64,000 nucleotides of DNA. Source: Plutella xylostella. Taxonomy: Eukaryota > Arthropoda > Insecta > Lepidoptera > Plutellidae. Made by a program: the position numbers and the translations under genes. Shown here piece after piece: positions 40,241 to 51,973 of this stretch. The notes below the pieces were generated by a model. It worked only from the letters and a program-made list of their open reading frames with translations. It made no database searches and was not told where the DNA came from. The stretch's first letter is position 1. Every line of letters starts with the position of its first letter. The stretch lies in the NCBI RefSeq assembly GCF_932276165.1, contig NC_064004.1:1064001-1128000 (forward strand). Reading direction: 5' to 3'.

Positions 40241-40494
40241 GGTACAACATGTTGTTTTTCGAACCCGACAAACATTAAGGGGGATTCTACGAGTAATTTC
40301 ATCGTGAAAAAACCCCCATATGTGGGGTCAAATCTCAATATTCTAGAAATAGCGGCCATTTTAAAGTTTAGTTACTAAAATTTTTCTTCTTCTTCATAGA
40401 AAATCATATCTCGAGATTTAGACGCCTTACGGACATGAAATAAAATGCTTTTATCCGCAAAAAGTCATCTCTATCCAATAAAAATATCCACAAC
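40241..40494. repeat. Repeat copy A, left part (interrupted by a LINE)
   Basis: TTTTTCGAACCCGACAAAC, CCCATATGTGGGGTCAAATC and AAAATCATATCTCGAGATT correspond in reverse to 52345-52095. Copy A continues at 43389-43540 after the LINE insertion. Confidence 0.8.
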
Positions 40495-43388
40495 GGGACG
40501 ATAAGAATAAAAACGAATATCTCTGTACGACAGCTGCACATGGCTTAGCTCCAATAATTACTATACCAACTAGAAACGATAGGTGTATAGATCACATTCT
40601 TATTAAATCCAAAAGTAAAGCAGTAGCTCTCGTATGTAAAACCTCAATGTGTGATCATGATTTACCCATGGCTTTTATATCTACAAATAAAAAAATCATG
40701 AACAGTAGCAAACGACAACATCTAAAAACAGACTACGAAGCGGTAGCGGAGGATCTAAAACAGACAGACTGGACTGACATTATTTCTTCACGCGACGTCA
40801 ACGAGGCAACTAACAAGTTCTCAGTTTTAGTCAAAAACTCTATTGACAAACACACTAAACTAGTAACAGTTAGCCGCTCAAAAATTAACTCCAAACCCTG
40901 GATCACTCCAGGCCTAATACGCTGCATGGTCCACAGAGATCGATTGCATCTTAAAAGTAGAAAATCTCCTAACAACGCAACAGACAGACTCATATACACC
41001 AGATACCGTAATTTTTACAAGAATGTCCTGCGCAAAGTCAAAGCACAATACGAAAACAACCTGCTAAATGACTGCAAAGAACATCCAAAAAAGTTATGGA
41101 ACGCAATTAAAACAATCTGTGAAATAACGCCAAAACATAATCCAGCTACTGAGATAATTTCAACTCAAGACAAACATGACTCAATCAACAAATGCAATGA
41201 TCACTTTGCAACTATAGGCTCAGTCTTGGCTAGTAAAATAGTTTCATTAACTGGAAAAACGGAGATTGAACTTGCTGCCCTAGTGAAAAGTACATCTACC
41301 CCAACATCATCTTTCTTTTTTCAACCCACCGACCCTCAGGAAATATCTGAGTACATCAAGCAACTCAAAAATGAAAGCGCCCCGGGACTGGACGGCATTA
41401 AAAGCCCGCTCATTAAAATAATATGCAAACACATAATCGAACCTTTTGCGCACATTTGCAACTTAAGCCTGTCCAATGGCTGTTTTCCTGAGATTTGGAA
41501 AACTGCAACAGTCACACCTATATATAAGGCGGGTGATAAATCCTGTCCCTCTAATTACAGACCTATCTCACTACTCTCTTTACTCTCTAAACTACTCGAA
41601 AAAATTGCAAATAACAGACTCACCTCGTACCTAGAGCAAAATAACTTATTATCCGACATCCAATTCGGCTTCAGGCGGGGGCGCTCCACAGAGCACGCAG
41701 TCTCACAACGTTTAGACATTGTCACCTCTCACTTAGACAATGGGAGATGCTGCCTGGGTGCTTTTCTAGACCTAGCAAAAGCATTCGACATGGTATCGAT
41801 ACCTATTTTGACCCAAAAATTAGAAAACCTAGGCATAAGGGGACAAACTCTCTCATGGTTTAAAAGTTACCTTACCAACAGAAAACAGCTTACCAAAATT
41901 ACTGACACTACAAGTGACCCATCAGCCATTAACTATGGAGTACCGCAGGGCAGCATTCTTGGGCCAACGCTATTCATTATTTATATGAATGACATAAGCA
42001 ATGTCCTAACCTCCAACAAAGCCAAAATTGTATGCTATGCGGACGACACAGCTATGCTTTTCTCGGGAGACGATTGGGATGAGACATATAGACAGGCAGA
42101 GATTGGCCTCACTCAAACTGCAACTTGGCTTTCACATAATCTCTTGACCCTCAACATATCTAAAACAAATTATATATGTTTTCATAAAACTAAAGCGTCT
42201 GCACCCGATCCAGCTCTTAAGTTAAAAATGCATATGTGTCAACATCAACTACAACCCTGTTCTTGCGAAACTATCCAAAGGCTATCTTCCTTAAAATATC
42301 TCGGAGTAATCTTGGACGAAAAAGTGAACTTTAATAAACACATAGAATACACCTCTGGCAGAGCAAGAAAGCTAATTCATATTATGCGCTTACTCCGCAA
42401 CGGTGCAGAGTTAGATACTCTTCGTAACGTATACATGGCACTCTGTCAATCAGTCCTAGGATACTGCATCACATGCTGGGGTGGAGCGTCTAAAACAAGT
42501 ATGTTAATATTAGAAAGAGCGCAGCGGTCCATACTGAAAGTAATGCTCAAAAAGCCGAAACGGTATCCCACAACTCAAATATATGCCGACTGCCAAGTGC
42601 TAACAATGAGACAACTATTTATTTATCGCACATGTCTACAAGTACACCGCAATACAATTAACTCCACGGACTATCCCATTCTCTTATCCAAAAGAACATT
42701 TAAATTGCCCGTACATGCCACAAACACAAGGTTCGCTCAAAGGTTTCCCAATTTTCTTCGCCCACATACATACAACAAAGCTATAAAACACTGTAGTATG
42801 AATAATGCTACAATGAAGGAGGCAAAGGATACCATGAAAAAATGGCTCACTGGTTTGAATTATGACCAAACTGAGGACATTATTTGTATAACGGAATGAC
42901 CTTGAAACCCTTTATAGGACCGTTCCTATCTGTGTAATAATCTGGAGTAAGTACATATACTTTGCTTATATATTTATAAACTTATATTTTATATATATTA
43001 ACTAATGTTTATTTGACTTTATTTATCCTTAACTATTATATATATTTTTTCCTATAAAAGTGTACAAGCGAGCCTAAATTCTATCCTACATTCTGCTTAA
43101 CTTAGGTTTTAGGTTTTAAGTTTAATTTGGTTAGTTTAAAATCTAAATTGTTAATTAATGTCATTTAATGGTCCATAATTTTATTATAAAGCCACCTAAC
43201 GAATACCTGACCAAACAATACAAATAACCTGCCTACCGTCCCCCACGATACGGGTTGTACCTAGTGTAGGGGACACTGTCAACACTATATAGATCAACTC
43301 CTCACCAAATTATTGTAACCACCAGACTATTGTAAAAACGTTTTATGGGTGCCAATAAATGATTTTTATTTTATTTTATTATTATTTT
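40495..43388 (+). mobile_element. 5'-truncated non-LTR retrotransposon with target duplication
   Basis: Flanked by ACAAC (40490-40494 and 43389-43393). The matching site in the inverted copy at about 52095 has no insertion, which fixes both boundaries. It starts inside the endonuclease region and ends in a (TTTTA)n run. Same group as the element at 8960. Confidence 0.88.
40518..42899 (+). pseudogene. ORF2 of the truncated element (endonuclease end + reverse transcriptase)
   Basis: The frame is open from the truncation point to the TGA ending at 42899, without stops. It starts with the last endonuclease motif (CIDHILIKSKSK). Reverse transcriptase follows: NYRPISLLSLLSKLLEKI, FLDLAKAFDMV, GVPQGSILGPTLF and CYADDTAMLF. 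A C-terminal region with YCITCWGGASKT precedes the end. The first Met is at 40647. It is dead by truncation, but the uninterrupted frame suggests a recent copy. Confidence 0.88.
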
Positions 43389-43539
43389 ACAACTGCTAAA
43401 AAGTTACATAAAATAAGTTAAAAGCACCTAATCTAACAGTTTTGACAAAAAAAAACAGAAAAAAAATACATTTACTTGAATAACTTTAAAAATCACCCTC
43501 CTTAGATGTTATTTTTATGTATTTGGGTGAATATTTGAA

Positions 43540-44211
43540 AACGAGTGTTTTTGCCTCATTTACCTGGCATTTTTCAAAATTGAACTCTAGCCCTTTTGCT
43601 GTAAACTCGTGCTTAGGGGAATCGAAGATTACCTATATAATGTGATTTGCCTCATGTTTTGACGAGTAGTTTGTGAGATACGGTAAGTGAATTAATGAGC
43701 CTGCCAAACGAATGAGGAATAAGCCAGAACAATGAGAACATGCAGACATATAAATTAGGCTCGGCCAGATCAATTATAAATTATTCATTACCTCGTAATA
43801 AATAAAGTCTAATTCAAAAAATGTTTATTCAATCAAGTTAAGTAAAAAATGTTTTTAAACATAAAATCAAATACAGATCTTCTAACATTATTTTAAACAC
43901 AACCAGCATTTTTTAAAATAAATCAGTCAGGATAATTAAAAATAATATGAGATAGTTAGGTAACATGCTCTTAAAAATAACACAATATTTAATCGTTTCG
44001 AGGTAAATTAAATTCTTTACAATACTCAGTCTTTTAACACAAACTCAACGTCACTCAATCAAATTTAATCTTCTCAACCCATTGGAAATTAAAAACAAAT
44101 GTAATAATCGAAGAATCTAAAGCGAAGAAGGTAAGTGATTGTCTATCAACATTGAGTACGACCGAGTCCGCGTTGTTTTATGTCTATCAATCTAAAACAG
44201 ACTCTTAAATA
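43540..44211. other. Unassigned AT-rich sequence inside the hAT block
   Basis: No ORF, inverted repeat or known family recognised. Confidence 0.35.
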
Positions 44212-44483
44212 TACAAGGTGTTGCAAAAAGGGTATACTAAGCCGAAACCTACATGTGCAGCATGGTATATCTAAGCCCGAAACTGTAATCAGAATTTCAA
44301 AATTCGTGAAAAAAATTATTAATTTTTCATAAAAACTTTGTTGGTCACGTGACTTTTACTATGGAAGAAAAAATATTTTTTTCGCGAATTTCCAAATTCT
44401 GATTTCAGTTTCGGGCTTAGATAGATATACCATGCTGCACATGTAGGTTTCGGCTTAGTATACCAATTTTGCAACACCCTGTA
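44212..44483. mobile_element. Palindromic TACAGGGTGTTGCAAAA MITE
   Basis: TACAAGGTGTTGCAAAAAG and TTTTGCAACACCCTGTA end it. The inner arms share GTATACTAAGCCGAAACC, CATGTGCAGCATG and TCTAAGCCCGAAAC. Partial copies lie at 26218, 33123 and 52690-52760. Confidence 0.88.
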
Positions 44484-44692
44484 TTTATTTCTTGGTAACA
44501 AGATAGTGCCAAAAAATTACCGAAGGAAATTACTTGGTAGGTATCTACTTAGGTGGGTAATCTAGATACCTACTACTACTAATAGGTAGATTTGATTGAG
44601 AATGTTGAGCTATGGATGATAACATAAAATCTCATAACACATAACATTAAGGATGTTGTAGGATATTATTATGTAGATATTTATCAACCTAC

Positions 44693-44786
44693 CACCACTG
44701 CCACTAGCTTCATCTCTTTTTGTTTCTTTGGCTTTTCTTTTTCTTGGTGCTAAAATAGAAGGTGATAGTGGCCGGTCATCGCTATC
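44693..44786 (-). CDS. Candidate isolated coding exon, basic Ser-rich
   Basis: On the minus strand a long T-run and GTCTCAG acceptor precede an open 94 nt encoding DSDDRPLSPSILAPRKRKAK and KETKRDEASGSG, followed by a GTAGGT donor. The basic cluster looks like a nuclear localisation signal. I found no partner exons. It lies inside the hAT block and could be cargo, a transposase remnant or chance. Confidence 0.25.
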
Positions 44787-44847
44787 CTGAGACAAAAAAA
44801 AACATATTTTTTGGATGGACCAGTAGGAAATTTAATAATACTAATAC

Positions 44848-45010
44848 TCAGCTACGGCCGCCCGCGCAGAGGCAAACCAATAAGGAGATGGCCGGACGAC
44901 CTGGACACCTTAAGCAAGGACTAGCGTGAGCAGGTCCAAGACAGGGATAATTGGAAAATTCAATGAGAGACCTTTGCCCAGCATTAGGACATGATAGGCG
45001 GATAAAAAAC
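44848..45010 (+). mobile_element. LINE 3' fragment
   Basis: Frame with RPRRGKPIRRWPDDLDTLSK and pieces resembling the usual EETFAQHWDMIGG end of a lepidopteran LINE ORF2, with stops. Confidence 0.6.
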
Positions 45011-45346
45011 CCTCCCCGCGCGCGCGCAAACAAGTAAACATCTAAATCGTTACGCTCCTACATAAATATTAAATAAACGTATAAAAAGTGATATTTACAT
45101 ATTAAAAGTTATACCAGTAAGTTCAGCTTAAACTTAGCTAAAGAACTATGTAAAAATAGTGAAAGTGCTTGATTATCTTGTGCATTATTTCTAACAATTT
45201 ATATTCAAAACGTTCGGTTTCTGTGTGAGTGACAAATCACTGGTCAGTGACCGGGCAACGACCGACCTTGAAAAGTAAAGGGTAACGGCAACGGTGACAT
45301 CAATTTCGCAGATACATATGTTATAATTGCGGTGTTCGCTCATATG

Positions 45347-45418
45347 TAATTTGGCGTACTCGTTAAGGCGCCAGCACCTCACGGTTGAGACCAAGGTTCA
45401 ATTCCCACTCCTGGACAA
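45347..45418 (+). promoter_or_regulatory. tRNA-like box A/box B sequence upstream of LINE ORF1
   Basis: TGGCGTACTCGTTAAGG resembles box A and GGTTCAATTCCCA matches box B, 35-45 bp apart as in tRNA genes. The predicted acceptor stem does not pair, so it is not a tRNA gene. It may be a captured tRNA or SINE head acting as a pol III-type promoter, or part of the element's 5' leader. Confidence 0.4.
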
Positions 45419-45442
45419 CTTTTTGTTTTATTTTTAAATTCA

Positions 45443-46534
45443 TTGAGTATTGATACATCTGAGAAATACATCGCAATGAATTGTTTTACCTGTACTCACC
45501 CGATTGCAGAAAATGAATTACTTCAATGTTCAACCTGCCAAAATTTCTTTCATTACGGTTGCAATAACATGACGTTAGCAATGTATAAAGATAATTACAT
45601 CAAAAAACGCCTGCCATGGTACTGCCACAAGTGCACCAGCAGTGTAACTACACGCCGTAGAAACGATGCAACACCTATACGGTCCTCTTTCGGAAACCAG
45701 TCCCCCATATCAACGGAAGCACCCTCGACTTCTAAATCAGGGCAGGACTCTATTACCATTGATAAATTTAGCGCACTACTAGAGACGAAGCTAGACCAAA
45801 AGCTTGACAGTATTAGGAATGCAATTACTCGCGATATAACGGCAGCAGTGGTCCGTGAGATGAACTCCGCTATTGAAAAACTTAAAATAGAATTTACGCA
45901 TACAACGGACTTCCTGGCCCAAGAGCAAGCAGACCTTAAAAAAGATATAACTCAGGCAAACGCCCGAATAAAATCGATAGAAACTGAGAATAACATTCTG
46001 AAATCGGATCTACTGTCTACTAATCGTCGTCTAGCTACATTGGAGAGAGCCTCGCGGAGTCACAACTTAGAAATACATTGTGTGCCGGAGAAACGTACAG
46101 AAAACTTATTCTCGCAGATGAAAAGCCTGTGTGAAATTTTGAACCTATCAGTTGCGGATCATGAAATTTGCTCAGTAAGGAGAGTGGCTAAATTAAACCC
46201 TGCAAGTACTCGCCCTCGCAACATTCTTCTGACGCTATCTTCCGAACGACAGAGAGAAAATTTTATTTCAGCCTACAAAAGATTTAATAGATCCAATAGT
46301 TCAAACCCACTCAACTCATCACATCTCGGAATTCAAGGTGAAAGCAAACAGATATACCTGGCCGAACATGTATCTCCGGAATGCAAGGAACTGCATGCCG
46401 CGGCAAGGAAAATGGCCAAAAATCTATCTTACAAATATGTGTGGGTTAAATATAATCGTGTTTATGTGCGTAAGGACGACATATCTCCCCCTTTGTATGT
46501 GAAAGACTTGGACTTCCTAAATAGTTTAGCTTAA
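45443..46534 (+). CDS. Retrotransposon ORF1: PHD finger, coiled coil, FP25K-like domain
   Basis: 363 aa. Residues about 12-66 form a C4HC3 PHD-like finger (CFTCTHPI, CSTCQNFFHYGC, WYCHKC). Residues about 110-200 are a long coiled coil rich in Lys, Glu and Leu. The ERASRSHNLEIHCVPEKRTE motif then opens the C-terminal domain shared by insect LINE ORF1 proteins and baculovirus FP25K. Presumed RNA-binding, chaperone-like partner of ORF2. No interruptions. The start is the first Met; a later Met lies at codon 11. Confidence 0.85.
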   Translation: MSIDTSEKYIAMNCFTCTHPIAENELLQCSTCQNFFHYGCNNMTLAMYKDNYIKKRLPWYCHKCTSSVTTRRRNDATPIRSSFGNQSPISTEAPSTSKSGQDSITIDKFSALLETKLDQKLDSIRNAITRDITAAVVREMNSAIEKLKIEFTHTTDFLAQEQADLKKDITQANARIKSIETENNILKSDLLSTNRRLATLERASRSHNLEIHCVPEKRTENLFSQMKSLCEILNLSVADHEICSVRRVAKLNPASTRPRNILLTLSSERQRENFISAYKRFNRSNSSNPLNSSHLGIQGESKQIYLAEHVSPECKELHAAARKMAKNLSYKYVWVKYNRVYVRKDDISPPLYVKDLDFLNSLA

Positions 46535-46612
46535 TTTTATTAAGTGTAGTCATAAGTTATCATTATTTTCTGTGGTTATAATGCATATATTCTGTCCATA
46601 TTACTTTCTATA

Positions 46613-49484
46613 ATGTACAACATATATTATCAAAATGTCAATAGAATAAGAAGTAAAACCACTGATGTTTACCTTAATATATTAAATAGCAATTTTGATA
46701 TTATTTGCCTTACTGAAACTAATTTGAATAGTAGTGTATTTGATGGTGAAGTCCTTGACAACAGATACAATGTGTTTAGAAGAGATCGTTATACATCAAG
46801 TAGCAGTAAATCTGATGGTGGAGGCGTCTTAATTGCTGTTCAAAAACATTTAAACGTATTACAACATCACAGTATGAGTAGCGATGTTGAAGATATCTGG
46901 ATATCCATCCTACCCAACTCCCCCTCCAGCCCAAAAATCAATCTATGTGTATGTTACCTCCCCCCTGACTTGCCCAATGATAAATCAACTTCTTTTTATA
47001 ATAAATTACAAAATAATTTACTCGAGAACCATACCTCAGATATCAATTTAATAATTGGCGATTTTAATATCCCAACTCTATCCTGGCATAGCATGGCTAA
47101 TGATCCAAACATACTGAAACCCTCAAGTCCGTCTGACTTCAGGTCTACTCTCCTTGTTAGTACTCTCGCACTTTGCAACTTGTCCCAATTTAATAACGTG
47201 CCTAACAAAAATGGCCGATGGCTTGACCTTGTATTATCTAATAAGCAATCCATTGCAGTGACTGAAACCGATCCAATTTCTAGAGTTGATAGGCACCATC
47301 CCCCACTTTTAATTGAACTAGATAATTCCTCGTTGTCCTCAAAGGGGATTAAAACAAAAAAACGCCTTCGTTTAAACTTCGAAAAGGCCGACTATGTAAA
47401 AATACGTCATGAACTTACTGCTGTAGATTGGAGCGTAGTACTTTCCGATGATGACATAGATCTGGCGGTAGAGTCTTTTTATGAAGAATTGCACAACATT
47501 ATTATTAAACACGTTCCGCTTAGTAAAGATGACTCGCACATTTACCCAGTTTGGTTTAGTCCTCCTCTTAAACACTGTTTAAACGAAAAGCTGAAGTACC
47601 ACAAGCGATTCAAAAAGTTTGGCAATCCGAGGGACTATGATACCTACGCTATGCTCCGTACTAGATCAAAAACCCTTATGAAATCCTGCTATAAATCTTT
47701 TATTAGTTCTACTGAAGCCTCTCTAGAAGGGAACATTAAATCGTTTTGGAGATTTATAAATAACAGAAAGGGTAAAAAAACCATTCCATCTAGCATGTCA
47801 CTTGGTGCTAAAACTGCAACGGATAGCCAAGGTATAACCGAACTATTATCAGAATACTTTGCCTCAGTTTTTGAGAAACCGTCTTCACCCACTCAGCAAT
47901 TTCAGCTTGATAACATGGTTAATGACTCTCTATCAAAAATTATTTTAACAGAGGCTGAAGTAATTAGAAAAATTAAAAGTCTTGACACTAATAAGGGTGC
48001 TGGGCCCGACAAAATACCGGCTAAGTTCATAAAGAATTGCTGCGATCAACTATCATATCCCTTAACATTATTATTTAATCGTTCCCTAGAAACGGGTGTT
48101 TTCCCATCTTGCTGGAAGTTGGCGCATGTCGTACCAATACATAAGGCCGGTGATAATACTAACTGCGAAAACTATAGACCTATAAGTATCCTATCGTGCA
48201 TCGCCAAATTATTTGAATCGTTAGTGTACAACTTCTTTTTCAGCCATATTAAGCCACTATTGTCTGAACACCAACATGGGTTCGCTAAGGGAAAATCCAT
48301 CTCCAGTAACCTCCTGGAATACAAAAACTACCTTTGCACAGCTTTTTCTAGAAGAGGACAAGTCGACTCTATATACACTGACTTTAAAAAGGCCTTCGAT
48401 AAAGTAAACCACTCCTTGCTTTGTACGAAATTGTCGTGTTATGGAGTCCATGGTAGTCTTCTGCGTTGGGTAGAGTCTTATCTACATAAAAGGAGCCAGT
48501 TGGTTGCTATTGGTGGTTACCAGTCCTCTCCTGTTTTGATTGATTCTGGGGTCCCACAAGGCTCTCACCTGGGTCCTTTGTTCTTCATTGTTTTTATCAA
48601 TGATCTCATTCATAGATTGTCATGTAGGTGTCTTCTATACGCGGATGACTTAAAAGTATTCCATAGTATTGAGACTGACAATGACTGTGCTCTGCTGCAA
48701 AGGGATGCTGATGCAATTTCTGAATGGTGTCATGCAAACAATATGTATCTCAATGTGAGTAAATGTTTTATTATTACATTTACAAACAAAAAAGCTTATA
48801 TAAAAAACAAATATAAACTTGAAGGCCAGGTATTAGAACGCAAAACAGTGGCGAAGGATCTTGGAATCCTATTTGACCAAAAACTAACGTTTAGAGACCA
48901 CTACGATCACATTATAAACAAAGCTTATGGTATGCTAGGGTTCGTAGTGAGATCTACAAAAGGATTCAATAACCCAAATAGTTTTATTTATTTGTATAAC
49001 GCCCTAATTCGGAGTGTTCTGGAATATGGCTCTATAATTTGGTCTCCGCACTACGCGGTGCACTCTGAACGGATTGAAGGAGTCCAGAAAAAAATGCTTC
49101 GAATTTTGAGCTTCAAATCAGGTTACGGTCGAAGTTTGATTTCATACACTCAGCGACTAGGTCAATTTAATGTAACACCTCTTTATGTTCGTCGCATGCA
49201 TCAGGACTTAATATATATATCTCCATAAAATTATACATTCCGTTATAGACTCCCCCACATTGCTGTCATTGATTAATTTCAACACAAAACCAAACCCCCG
49301 ACATCCCAAACCATTCCACCTTCAATCTTATAAAAATAATATTTCATTTTTTAACCCTATTGCAAGAATGTGTCGTCTATATAATGATTACGCCAGCACA
49401 AAAGATTCTGTTGTTGATGTTTTCGATCCAAAAGTTATCAGATTTAAAAGGCAAGTAAGAATGTTAAAATTTGATACAGAGTAA
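46613..49484 (+). pseudogene. Retrotransposon ORF2 (endonuclease + reverse transcriptase), single frameshift
   Basis: Endonuclease motifs are complete: YYQNVNRIRSK, ICLTETNL, GGGVLIAV, LIIGDFNIPTLSW, and RVDRHHPPLLIE. Reverse transcriptase: NYRPISILSCIAKLFES, YTDFKKAFDKV, GVPQGSHLGP and LLYADDLKVF. After about 865 codons the frame stops at 49226, inside a TA dinucleotide run (49207-49222). The expected C-terminus continues in another frame to a TAA at 49482-49484. One small indel in the AT run therefore explains the break. YADDLK is the Jockey-type form. Confidence 0.88.
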
Positions 49485-49779
49485 CTATATTATTATTATT
49501 ATTATCACTTTTAAGTTTGCATGTAAGTTTATGTTTTAATAACTTTATATTTATATAGTACCTAAATTAATTCACCTACTACTAGTGTATAATTAAATAT
49601 GTATACCTAGGATGTTAAATTAGTGCTTTTGTTTACATACGCTTTCCAGGATGTGTATACATACCTCGGTAGTTGATCTAGATTGTATCTTAGAAGCTTA
49701 AAACTGTGTACCATGTTTTGATTAACTGCTGTTTTGTGTACCATATTGATAAATAAATAAATAAATAAAAAAAAAAAAC

Positions 49780-49900
49780 TGAAAGGATCGCATCAGAAAT
49801 TAGGTATAATTTGTCAGAAAAAATAGGTCACCAACATAGCTCTTAAATCTGCAGGCTGATGTGCAGTGGGCCGGTCATATCTACCGAATTTTACGACTAT
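49780..49900 (+). mobile_element. RTE-type LINE fragment
   Basis: GATCGCATCAGAAATTAGG to GCAGTGGGCCGGTCATATCT parallels 54545-54625, where it is part of an RTE ORF2 end. Confidence 0.5.
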
Positions 49901-49904
49901 AACT

Positions 49905-50062
49905 TTATATCTTCTAGAGGGCGCCTATAATCATCGCGCAATTGATACGCTTCTAACGATACCTCATACATCAAAATATATCAAGCCGTTTAGGCTACAG
50001 GAGGCCACAAAGAAACGGACAAGTAAACATACGACATCCTCCTCCGGGTCCAGTCGGGTAAA
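49905..50062. repeat. Interspersed repeat shared with 15895-16115
   Basis: CTTCTAGAGGGCGCC, CATACATCAAAATAT, CAAGCCGTTTAGGCTACAGG and CCAGTCGGGTAAAA in the same order. Confidence 0.65.
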
Positions 50063-50254
50063 AAGTTAATAACTATTTTATTTTCGTACCATGTTGGCAC
50101 TGGGTTTTCTCCTCTTTAAATGTTCACTCACTGTTATAATTAAATATGTTAATTTATTTTACTACACTTAACTTGTATCTTATCATATACGTCCAACAGT
50201 ACATACCTAAGAAGACTTAATATGAGAGACAATAATAATATCTAAAAATAATTG

Positions 50255-50480
50255 CAAAATAATCGATTATTACATAATAATAATCAAGCCAATTATATCG
50301 ATTATATCGATAGTATTGGCTTGATTCCGGTATCGATTTAATCGATAGTATTGTCGAGATTATACAATTATAATCTATAATCAATATCGATACTATCGAT
50401 CTAATCGATATTATCGATAGTAGAATCGATTTTTAGATTATTGGGGGGGGGTCAATCGATTAATCGATAATCGATTATCC
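50255..50480. repeat. ATCGAT-rich cluster
   Basis: More than ten ATCGAT palindromes, several within TATCGATA, in about 220 bp, plus a G9 run at 50444. Could be low-complexity DNA or a cluster of DRE-type protein sites. Confidence 0.6.
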
Positions 50481-50589
50481 TGCAACACTAATCTGAACAT
50501 GACCTGTCAAATTTGTTTGTTTATTCTTCTTTATTTACCAAACGTCAATTTATGGCATTGACTGGTCTAGTTTCGCTAGGCTCAAACCA

Positions 50590-50855
50590 ACCTACTTACT
50601 TACTTATACTTATTCCCAATCTCCGCTGGGGAGCAAAGGGCCGAAGTGAAGCGCCACCATTCTTTACGATCTTAGGCCAACTACTTACATCCGCCCAGAC
50701 ATCCCCACCTGGCATATTTCCTTTTGACAGAGTGCTGCCATGTTTCGACTCGCGGTCTGCCGAGTCTTCGTTTACCGCCTTCGAGATGCCATGTCAGTGC
50801 TTCCTTTGGGACGTTTTCAGTACGCCTGAGTACGTGTCCAAACCAGCCTAGCGTA
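50590..50855 (-). mobile_element. RTE-type LINE ORF2 3' fragment
   Basis: The minus strand reads LGWFGHVLRRTENVPKEALT, then GRPRVETWQHSVKR. This is the signature end of insect RTE elements (GHV/IxRR, GRP). Confidence 0.75.
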
Positions 50856-50859
50856 GACA

Positions 50860-51590
50860 TAAGTCTTTAATTATAATTGGTCTGGCATCAACAAATTCAT
50901 CTGGCATTATGTACCAGATAAAAACAGACAAATGAGTGGCAGATAAATGAGTTTTTACATAAAAACAATAAATTATTAATTAAATTGTGAACTTAATCAT
51001 CTACCTTGTTATGGAAAAAGGTAGAATACAGTGTGATCACGTATGTGGTTAAGTAACGAAACAGAAGTATCATCAGCAAGCATGTAGGGCAGGACATATA
51101 AATTAGGACACTTACCGTACAAAGTCCAGATTATCTGCTTGCTATCACAATTTATCGTCGTCACAAATCGCACGCGGACGGTGCACTCTGCCGGCAGACG
51201 GGCGGTGGACTGACCTGATTGAACTCGAACGCAAGTTCAAAAATATTCAACCCTTCAATGGTGGCGTTCGTGAAAAGACACGGCCAGACAAATTAGTTTT
51301 TATGGTGCGGACGTTTTGAAAAGCTTAATAACTTTTATTGTATTATATTTAGAGGACAATGAATATTAAGGACTTCACGAGTAGGTATATATTGAAATAT
51401 AAAGGATTTATATTTTAATGTTTTCAAAGCGAACATTGTAAGACTTATGAACTAAAATGTATACGAAATTGGAGTTTGGACGCGCCATATAAATGGGATT
51501 TGAGTGTTATCTGGTCATACATTTTTTTATTTTTTTATGAATCGTTGTAAAACTGTAAATAGGCCTTGATAGAGAATTTCATTTTACATG
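50860..51590. other. Unassigned sequence inside the hAT block
   Basis: No coding region supported. The minus strand has a GTAAGT donor (51107-51112) after an ATG-poor GC-richer stretch (51120-51240), which could be a leader exon of something, but nothing confirms it. Confidence 0.3.
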
Positions 51591-51681
51591 TACCATACAA
51601 ATATAGCCTCAAAATTCGAAAAAATAAGTAGATTCTCCCGATGAAAACTGACAAATTTAGCGCTCCAAATATTCACCCATT

Positions 51682-51973
51682 TATTGAAAAGTATTTGAAA
51701 TAAGCTACACAATGATACCAAAACCGTATCACTACGTCGAGGCAGTCGAAAATTATTGAAAGTTCAAAACACACCTAACGGAGCGCCGCAGCTCAGGTGT
51801 AGCAATCCATTGAGTGAAAGAGTATTAAAGAGTATTAGATTGTAAATGAAATCAACTTACATGAGCTCCGTTAGGTGTGTTTTGAACTTCAATAATTCTT
51901 GAATGCCTCGACGTACAGATACGGTTTTGGTATCATTGTTTAGCTTATTTCAAATACTTTTAAATAAATACAT
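51682..51973. mobile_element. Fold-back MITE inside repeat copy B
   Basis: AAAAGTATTTGAAATAAGCT is mirrored by AGCTTATTTCAAATACTTTT. The inner arms share GATACCAAAACCGTATC and TCAAAACACACCTAACGGAG with their complements. It is absent at the equivalent point of copy A (about 43525), so it is a later insertion. Confidence 0.8.

Larger units (their letters stand above)
45013..49779 (+). mobile_element. Nearly full-length Jockey-type non-LTR retrotransposon
   Basis: Two ORFs in order (45443-46534, 46613-49484), a 79-bp gap between them, and an (AAATA)n/poly-A end at 49742-49779. Only one frameshift is visible. The 5' limit is a guess, set where the preceding LINE fragment ends and a GC-rich stretch begins. 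Confidence 0.85.

Noticed and set aside
45443..46534. Baculovirus FP25K gene inserted in the genome
   Set aside because: The FP25K-like region is a shared domain of insect LINE ORF1 proteins; the PHD finger, coiled coil and following ORF2 show it is a retrotransposon.
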